Source: RI-153 sp963721725 (GTDB lineage Bacteria > Chloroflexota > Anaerolineae > Caldilineales > Caldilineaceae). Taken from it: 64,000 nt of DNA. The stretch covers positions 558,001-622,000 of the forward strand of contig CAVRLX010000009.1 of assembly GCA_963721725.1 (NCBI GenBank), in the 5' to 3' direction. Below are positions 58,551 through 64,000 of the stretch, piece by piece (position 1 is the stretch's first letter; the number at the start of each line of letters is the position of its first letter). A program made the position numbers and the translations under genes. Below the pieces are notes generated by a model. That model was not told the origin of the DNA, made no database searches, and was given only the letters and a program-made list of their open reading frames with translations.

Positions 58551-60432
58551 ATGACACAACAACCGCTTACGTCATTAAATAAAGAACTTACTACACCTGT
58601 GGCTCTACCCACCTCTCCTGCCCAGGTGAGCGCACAGGCAGGGCAGCGCTGGGTAGCTGTGACTTGGCAACCGCCCACTTTACAAACCCAAATTGATCAC
58701 TACTTACTCTTTGTTTCGCCCGGCCAAGAGGTGATCTGTCTGGACGCTGACACTACCCACGCTGTCCTTACACAGTTGCGCCCGGATCGTACCTATACGT
58801 TTCTAGTTGCCACGCGCAACAGTGCTGGGGCCAGTGATTGGGTTGCTTCTCTGCCACTACGTCTGGAAAACCGCAGACCTCTCCCGGCTGAAGTCGATGT
58901 CACATGGAACACAGGGTTATTGGCTGATTTGTGGGGAATGGATGAATCTCGGCTATCTCTCTATTTGGCAACCCAGGATGACGCTGATCTATTGCTGGCG
59001 TTGAGGCTGCTTTCTGTTGCCATGCAAGATCAACTGTTTACTTTGCTTGATGATGGCAAACGGGTGCTGAGGCTGCGTGAACGCTTGACAGGGGGCACGG
59101 CTCTGATGCGACGTGCCTCTATTCTTCAGCCACCCCCGCCGCCAGAGCCGATTATCATTGAAATGGCTCCCCGGCGCAAAATGGGGTGGGGATGGTCGGT
59201 ATTGGGGTTACTGATCCCAGTACTTTTGTTGGGCATCTACCTTATGGCCAACCTACCCCAACCGGAGATATTGCCGCCAATTGATCCGCTGGCGGCAAGC
59301 GTCGAAAAATTAGAGGGGACGGTTGAAGCATTGGTTGCCAAGCGCATCGTCGAAACTCCGGCTGCCTTGGCTCTGGCAACGGAGAGAAGCAAGCCGTCCA
59401 CGCCAACGGCGCTTGCCGTGGATACTCCCGCTGGCCCGGTTGCCCAGACTGTCGTGGATCTGGTCTAACCTACGCGATGGACCTGACGAGACTCCCCCGA
59501 TCATCGTCGAAACTCCGGCTGCCTCGGCTGTGGCAACGGAGAGAAGCAAGCCGTCCACGCCAACGGCGCTTGCTTTGGATACTCCTGCTGGCCCGGTTGC
59601 CCACCCTGTTGTGGATCTGGTCAATCTGCGTGCTGGACCTGGCGAGAACTACCCGATCTTGGAACTGCTGCCCGCCGACGAAACGGTGCGGCTTCTGTCT
59701 CGGAACGAAACCGGTGATTGGCTCTATATTTCCTCAACGGTGGGGGATGGCTGGGTGGCGTCGTGGTTACTTGATCTCGACCGTGACATGCAAACTCTGG
59801 CCGTACAAGCAGCCCCGCCCACACCCGTGTCGCGTGATTTACAACCCACCGCCACCCAAGCGCCTGTGGCAACGGCCACCCAAGCGCCTGTGGCAACGGC
59901 CACCCAAGCACCTGTGGCAACGGCCACCCAAGCACCTGTGGCAGCGGCCACCCAAGCGCCTGTGGTAACGGCCATTTCCGTTCCAACGCTTGTCCCTGTT
60001 TTGGTTGAAACCACACCCACCGCCACGCCAGCGGGCGCATTGCTTACCGATGACTTTGCGCATCCCTGTCTTGTCAGTGGCTATTTTTGGCTCATCCACC
60101 CCGTAGATATTACCGTGCGTAACGAGGTCACTTTCCAGTGGGGATTTAGCGGCCAGTTGCCCGCTGGCTGCGGGTTTGAGGTGCTGCTATGGCGCGTCGG
60201 CGATCCGCCACGGGGGGTGCATGATGCCGTGGCGGATAACCTTAACAACGTGATCAAACTGAGCCGCGCCAACGAGTATCGCTTGGAAATTCCCTTCCTC
60301 AATCAACTCCCCAGCACGGCAGTCGGCTCTGGCGACTACAATTGGACCGTCGCCATTGTGCAAGTCTCCCCCCAATATCGTAGCTTTGGCCGGCAGGCCG
60401 ATCCGGCTTATGTCCGAATTGAACTGCCGTGA
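58551..60432 (+). CDS. Membrane protein with FN3 and SH3b domains, one frameshift
   Basis: Single gene of about 627 residues once an extra base near 59465 is ignored. Order: FN3-like domain (GQRWVAVTWQPPTLQTQIDH, LTQLRPDRTYTFLVATRNSA); helical part (ADLWGMDESRLSLYLATQDD, DADLLLALRLLSVAMQDQLF); one membrane helix (WSVLGLLIPVLLLGIYLMA); then outside, a 52-residue unit repeated twice (ERSKPSTPTALAVDTPAGP / ERSKPSTPTALALDTPAGP). An SH3b domain follows (VVDLVNLRAGPGENYPILEL, GDGWVASWLLDLDRDMQTLA). Five ATQAPVAT repeats and a C-terminal domain of unknown type (FWLIHPVDITVRNEVTFQWG) end the protein. The frameshift is in a repeat, which fits an indel error. May sense or bind cell wall polymers. Independent of the neighbours. 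Confidence 0.8.
59346..59657 (+). repeat. Tandem 156-base duplication inside the FN3/SH3 gene
   Basis: ATCGTCGAAACTCCGGCTGC occurs at 59346 and again at 59502, and the two units of 156 bases are about 90 percent alike through GATCTGGTC. Each encodes the Pro/Thr-rich stalk plus the SH3b entrance VVDLVNLR. The first unit carries the one-base insertion (GTCTAACC versus GTCAATC). Confidence 0.8.
59862..59970 (+). repeat. 24-base tandem repeat coding ATQAPVAT
   Basis: Five copies of a 24-base unit (GCCACCCAAGCGCCTGTGGC then AACG) encode the linker repeats, with a few silent changes and one Ala for Thr. Such low-complexity repeats vary in number between strains. Confidence 0.8.
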
Positions 60433-60436
60433 AACC

Positions 60437-60482
60437 CATACTGCGTACTGCGTATTCCAAAAAATACGCAGTATGCAGTATG
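60437..60482 (+). repeat. 20-bp inverted repeat of heptamers between convergent genes
   Basis: CATACTGCGTACTGCGTATT (60437-60456) pairs with AATACGCAGTATGCAGTATG (60463-60482), one mismatch, loop CCAAAA. The words are TACTGCG repeated, ending TATTCC, the same pattern as at 6324. It separates the stop at 60432 and the corrected stop of the Ldh gene at 60491. Confidence 0.8.
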
Positions 60483-60490
60483 TTTTACAC

Positions 60491-61502
60491 TCAATCCCAG
60501 GGTAGCGCCACCCCTAAACGCGGCACTGGCCGCACGCGCTGCCGTCTGTTCCATTTCGCCATAGCGGATGCCATGCTCGCGATGATGGATCATGCGCTCT
60601 TCCTCAACTGCGCCGGGGAGCAGCGACCGATCTGTGCCAGGCATGGGTGTATAGGTTTCGCGAATGTCGCGCACCATACGGTCGGTCTCGGCACGGAAGA
60701 CAGCTTCCGGCACAACAGAATCCACATGAATCGCCAGCACCATGCCGCCATTGCGGGCGTTGGGATAGCGGTTGCGAATCTCATCAGAGAGGGTGAAGCC
60801 GGTCAGCCCGCCGCCCATTAGACTTGCCACGGCTCCATAGCCAATGCTCTTGAAAAAGGCCGCCGGGATCACGGAAAAGAGCGCCTCGAATTCTGGCCCG
60901 CGCTGGTTGTCGGCCAGGATGCAGGTAGCTGCATCCAGAACCACCGGCATCTCATCCTCCGAGGGAACAGCAAAGCAAATAGGCGGATTGCCGAAATAGC
61001 CCAAGTGCGCGTCCGGGTTTGGCCCGCCGCCATCGTTGCCATAGCGCCCCTGATCCCGATAGCCCTGCACCGAAAAGCCCACGCAGCCTGCCTCCATGCA
61101 CAAGCGCGCATAGTGCCCCGCCGAGCCGTAATGGCCGATATAGCGCACCAGCCCCATGCCGATGCCTACCTCTTTGGCTTTGGCAATTGCGCCTTCGGTG
61201 GCTTTGATCATGGGCAGATAGCCCAACGTGCCGTCGCCATCGTAGATCACCGCCGTGGGTGTTTCGTGGACTTGGCGGATCTGCGGCTGCGGGTTCATGC
61301 GGCCATCTTCAAATGCTTGGCAATAGTGGTTAACTGTGCGTGTGCCGTGGCTGCGCACCCCGCGGAGATCAGAGTTGACTAGCAGTCGGCTGATGGTGGC
61401 GGCGTGCTCCGCATCCAGCCCGGCCTTTTTGAAACAGGCAGTGGCAAAGGCCAATAGCCGATCTTCTTTGACGGCGACAAAGGACTCTGGTGGATTGTTC
61501 AT
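60491..61502 (-). CDS. Malate/L-lactate dehydrogenase-family (Ldh/YbiC type) oxidoreductase
   Basis: NAD(P)-dependent 2-oxoacid/2-hydroxyacid dehydrogenase of the MDH type 2 family. ATG 61502 follows CAGGAGATCACC. Blocks: ISRLLVNSDLRGVRSHGTRT (the conserved Arg-Ser-His), GYLPMIKATEGAIAKAKEVG, RYIGHYGSAGHYARLCMEAG, GNPPICFAVPSEDEMPVVLD and GGGLTGFTLSDEIRNRYPNA. The open frame runs to 60408, through the palindrome. Dropping one G in a GGGG run near 60524 ends it at VALPWD (TGA 60493-60491), a plausible natural end just before the hairpin. Substrate could be malate, lactate, ureidoglycolate or a sugar-derived hydroxyacid. Confidence 0.85.
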
Positions 61503-61716
61503 GGTGATCTCCTGTGTTGTGGATGAGTTGTGAACAATGATAGTGTGGAACATAGACGTGGGACGTAAAGAGACTTCGTACCCCGCTTCCCGATCTTACT
61601 TCACATTGGGGAAAGCAAAAATTTTACAAAGGCGTGGTCAATCTTGCGTGTGGGCGCGGCTTGCGTTTCAATGGAACTCTATTAATACTCTTCACCCTCT
61701 CACGAAAGAAAAAACC

Positions 61717-62572
61717 ATGTATACACTGCAAAACAGCGAACTCGCCGTTTCTGTGCTCGATCCGCAACACGATCTCGACCGCTGTGGCTCACGCTACTGT
61801 GTCGGCGGCTATATCTATCAGGTAAGCGATCATAAACTGGGCAATCTGCTGAGTGGCCCGCAATATCCCAAGCCTTACCCTGATGTCTTTGACGGGCAGG
61901 GCGCGCCGGATATGTTCATAGCGAATTTTGGTGGAGATACCGCGGCCGTGGGCGAGGAGGTGGGCATTATCGGCGTCGGACGTGTGCGCCGTACCAGCCC
62001 GATTGAGCCGTTTGGCGTGCGCCACAACCCCGACGTCATTGAGTTTTTGCCGTGGACAGTGGAGCAGACACCGCACAGCATTATCATGCAGACCGATCAG
62101 TCGTTTGGCGATCGGGCCTATCATCTGACCCGCCACCTTACATTGGAGGGGCGCACGCTGGATTCGTGTACGGAGATCGAGAGCCGCGGCAGCGCACCGC
62201 TACACATCCGCTGGTTTCCACACCCCTTCTATCCTTCCGTGGCCGATGGCGTGCTTTGCCACTTCTCCATCCCGGTCTCGTTGCCGGAAAATGCCGGTTA
62301 CTTTCTCAACGACGAGGGCTATGTCTGCCAAAAACTCGATCACGATCTGGAACAAGGGCTATTTTCAGCCGGTGGATTTTCAGGGAGGCGAAGCGGGGAT
62401 GACCATCCGCCAGCGCCATCCATTGCTGGGCGAGGTGCAGGCTGTCATCGATTACCCCACAACCTATTTGCCGATCTGGGGCAATGCCAATACCTTCTCG
62501 TTTGAACCCTATCTCGACACGAAACTGGCCCAAGGCGAGCGGACGGCTTGGAGTGTTCAGTACATATTTTAA
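61717..62572 (+). CDS. Aldose 1-epimerase-like (galactose mutarotase superfamily) protein, one frameshift
   Basis: 285 residues. ATG 61717 (MYTLQNSELAVSVLDPQHDL). Resembles the mutarotase fold: SRYCVGGYIYQVSDHKLGNL; then PHSIIMQTDQSFGDRAYHLT and LTLEGRTLDSCTEIESRGSA. PLHIRWFPHPFYPSVADG holds a conserved His pair region. The frame shifts near 62355, and the end reads QRHPLLGEVQAVIDYPTTYL, NTFSFEPYLDTKLAQGERT and WSVQYIF. Catalytic Glu equivalent may be in SFEPYL. Role on sugar or aldose is inference. No operon partner is next to it. Confidence 0.7.
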
Positions 62573-62573
62573 G

Positions 62574-62650
62574 AAGATTTACCGCAGAGGACACGGAGAG
62601 CGCAGCAGCCAGAATAGAACACGGATTTTTAGGATCGGGCGGATTTCACA
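62574..62650 (+). repeat. Degenerate short repeats (CGCAGAGG/CGGATT words)
   Basis: TTTACCGCAGAGGACACGGA then GAGCGCAGCAG, followed by AACACGGATTTTTAGGATCG and GGCGGATTTCACAGATTCC. The first is of the same kind as 2098-2135; the second resembles 46716. Directly beside repeat copy D. Confidence 0.55.
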
Positions 62651-62675
62651 GATTCCTGAAAAGACAAGAAGTGTC

Positions 62676-62767
62676 GTAACGATACGGTCTAGGGTGCGAC
62701 GCACTCGCCACACACGCTTTTAATAACCAATCTATTCCTGGCGAGTGCGTCGCACCTGTACAGTTAT
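62676..62767 (+). repeat. Palindromic dispersed element, copy D
   Basis: Same orientation as copy A. GGGTGCGACGCACTCGCCA ends at 62710, TGGCGAGTGCGTCGCACC at 62739-62756. Centre CACACACGCTTTTAATAACC. Flanks GTAACGATACGG and TGTACAGTTATGA. Confidence 0.88.
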
Positions 62768-62773
62768 GATGTG

Positions 62774-63251
62774 TCAACCATTTTTGCCTTTTGTACTTGG
62801 CCTTTTACCTTCTCCTGTGCTCTCTGCGTTTAACCTCTTTCGCGTGTTGACCCACCAGAGGTAGATGCCGCGCCAGCCCAGCAGAAAGAGGCCAGTAAAC
62901 GCCACTGAGGTCAGTGCGAAGGGAATTGTTACGTTGTTTTGGAAAATCAGCGTGCGGCAGAGCAAAGGCCACAAGATTGCCGCCCACCCATGCCAGTGCG
63001 GATCGGGCCATCAGGCTTGCCGGCTTTGGCAATAGATCAGCGCGATACACGCCCAGAAGCAGCGCCAACGCGAACCAGCCAATCCAAAAAGGCGTCACAA
63101 TCCGGGCCACGTTAATCAGCCAATCGTTGGTGAAGCCGTGGCTGATCCGCCCCAAAATTACAAAAACAAGCAGGGCAACGCCATCCCCAATCGCCAGTGT
63201 CAACGGCGCAGCCAGTGGGGATGGCGAGCTTTTTTCGGTAATCGACTGCAT
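62774..63251 (-). CDS. DUF3054-family membrane protein, one frameshift
   Basis: Starts at ATG 63251, two bases after the stop of the GT2 gene. N-terminus MQSITEKSSPSPLAAPLTLA; then GDGVALLVFVILGRISHGFT, VARIVTPFWIGWFALALLLG and SALAWVGGNLVAFALPH. An indel near 62960 moves the end to TIPFALTSVAFTGLFLLGWR, followed by GIYLWWVNTRKRLNAES. About 155 residues with four helices. DUF3054 proteins have no assigned role. Cotranscribed with the GT2 gene. Confidence 0.75.
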
Positions 63252-63252
63252 G

Positions 63253-64000
63253 TCAATCTCTCCGTAGAGTCCAATAAAGAATCCAATAAGGGATAAATCC
63301 ATAATACCAGGCCAGCAGCAGCGCCATGCGCAAGCCGTGTATCCCGTCGCGCCAGCCGTGCAGATTGAAGAAACGCCGCCGAAACTCTCGTAGGGGTTGC
63401 AGCACGAAATTATGGGGCGCGGGCGAAGGCCCCGATCCGCCAGGATTTTGGCTTCATAGCGGGCATAGACGCGCTGCTTGCGGTGAAATTGCGCCCAGGT
63501 GGCGTAATTATAATGGAGGAGCGGCTGGCGCAGATAGCCAGCGTCGCCGTCCAACGCCACAACTTCATGCACCTCGCGGCTCAGGTCATAGCGTGCTTTG
63601 TCGCGGCGCAGCAGCCGTAGTTGATAATCGGGCGTGAAGCCGCCGCCGCGCATCTCATGACCGACAATAATGTTGCGCCGGGGAATCCAGTAACCGGTGA
63701 ATTGCGCATTGCGAATTGAGGTTTGAATCTCGTCGGCTAAGTCTGGAGTGGCGCGTTCGTCGGCGTCAATGAAGAGAATCCACTCGGCGGCGATGCTATC
63801 AATGGCGGCTTGGCGTTGACGTGCATAGTCATCAAACCGACGATGGACCACGAACGCGCCAGCCGCCTGTGCCAATGCCACTGTGTCGTCTGTGCTGCCC
63901 GAATCCCACACGACGACGGCGTTGGTCCATCCGCGCAGGCTGGCGATACAATCGGCAACATGATGGGCTTCATTTTTGGTGAGGATGACAGCGACAAGAT
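63253..64000 (-). CDS. Glycosyltransferase family 2 (partial, start outside window)
   Basis: The N-terminal strand and loop are seen as LVAVILTKNEAHHVADCIAS and VVVWDSGSTDDTVALAQAAG; acceptor/donor metal site IAAEWILFIDADERATPDL (DxD as DAD). C-terminal part WIPRRNIIVGHEMRGGGFTP, LRLLRRDKARYDLSREVHEV, a stretch with HYNYATWAQFHRKQRVYARY. An indel near 63420 shifts the end to RMALLLAWYYGFIPYWILYW, stop at 63253-63255. WaaE/KdtX-like glycosyltransferase, usually adding sugars to cell-envelope glycans. Only the first few residues are missing. Confidence 0.85.

Overview
The window looks like a chromosomal segment of a Chloroflexota bacterium, probably of the Anaerolineae/Caldilineae side. The basis is indirect: high GC, many Tat- or lipobox-type exported proteins, the 16S/23S/5S operon with an internal tRNA-Ile(GAT), a membrane-bound Fe-S (HdrD-like) oxidoreductase, UPF0182 and paired GlgC paralogues. 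The lineage is inferred, not read directly from a database match.

Layout. 0-6.5 kb: class V aminotransferase, cupin, a YceI lipoprotein plus c-type cytochrome pair, and a divergent membrane Fe-S oxidoreductase. 6.5-21 kb: small unknown genes, a CHAT-protease-like membrane protein, an enolase-superfamily enzyme, an FmdE-like protein, YaeQ, UPF0182, a nucleotidyltransferase, a glycosyltransferase and TrmI. Nearly every gene in this block is broken by one or more single-base frameshifts, while conserved protein sequence continues in another frame. That pattern points to indel errors in the assembly rather than gene decay. 21-32 kb: lipoprotein, two-strand mix of amidase, TIM-barrel, SDR, Dabb, a MazEF pair with an internally deleted toxin, VOC, Gfo/Idh/MocA, PurU and two GlgC-type genes. 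32-39 kb: two unknown genes, endonuclease III, a phosphoribosyltransferase and an exported nuclease. 39-44 kb: a LivH-LivM-LivG importer, a tiny gene and an amidase, which together suggest uptake and hydrolysis of an amide. 45-52 kb: a carbohydrate ABC importer facing a galT-IMPase-GHMP kinase cluster, which suggests import and phosphorylation of a hexose or pentose. 52-58 kb: the rRNA operon on the minus strand with tandem promoters. 58-64 kb: an FN3/SH3 membrane protein, an Ldh-family dehydrogenase, a mutarotase-like protein, DUF3054 and a GT2 glycosyltransferase cut by the window edge.

The intergenic DNA is unusually rich in inverted repeats. The clearest is a palindromic element of about 90 bp present four times in both orientations. 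There are also hairpins built from degenerate 7-base words and a duplicated element flanking tRNA-Ile in the rRNA spacer. The most unusual protein-level signals are a GlgC paralogue with a destroyed catalytic loop next to an intact one, a MazF lacking its central catalytic segment, and a cytochrome with a CxCH haem motif. No CRISPR array, prophage or recognisable defence island is seen.
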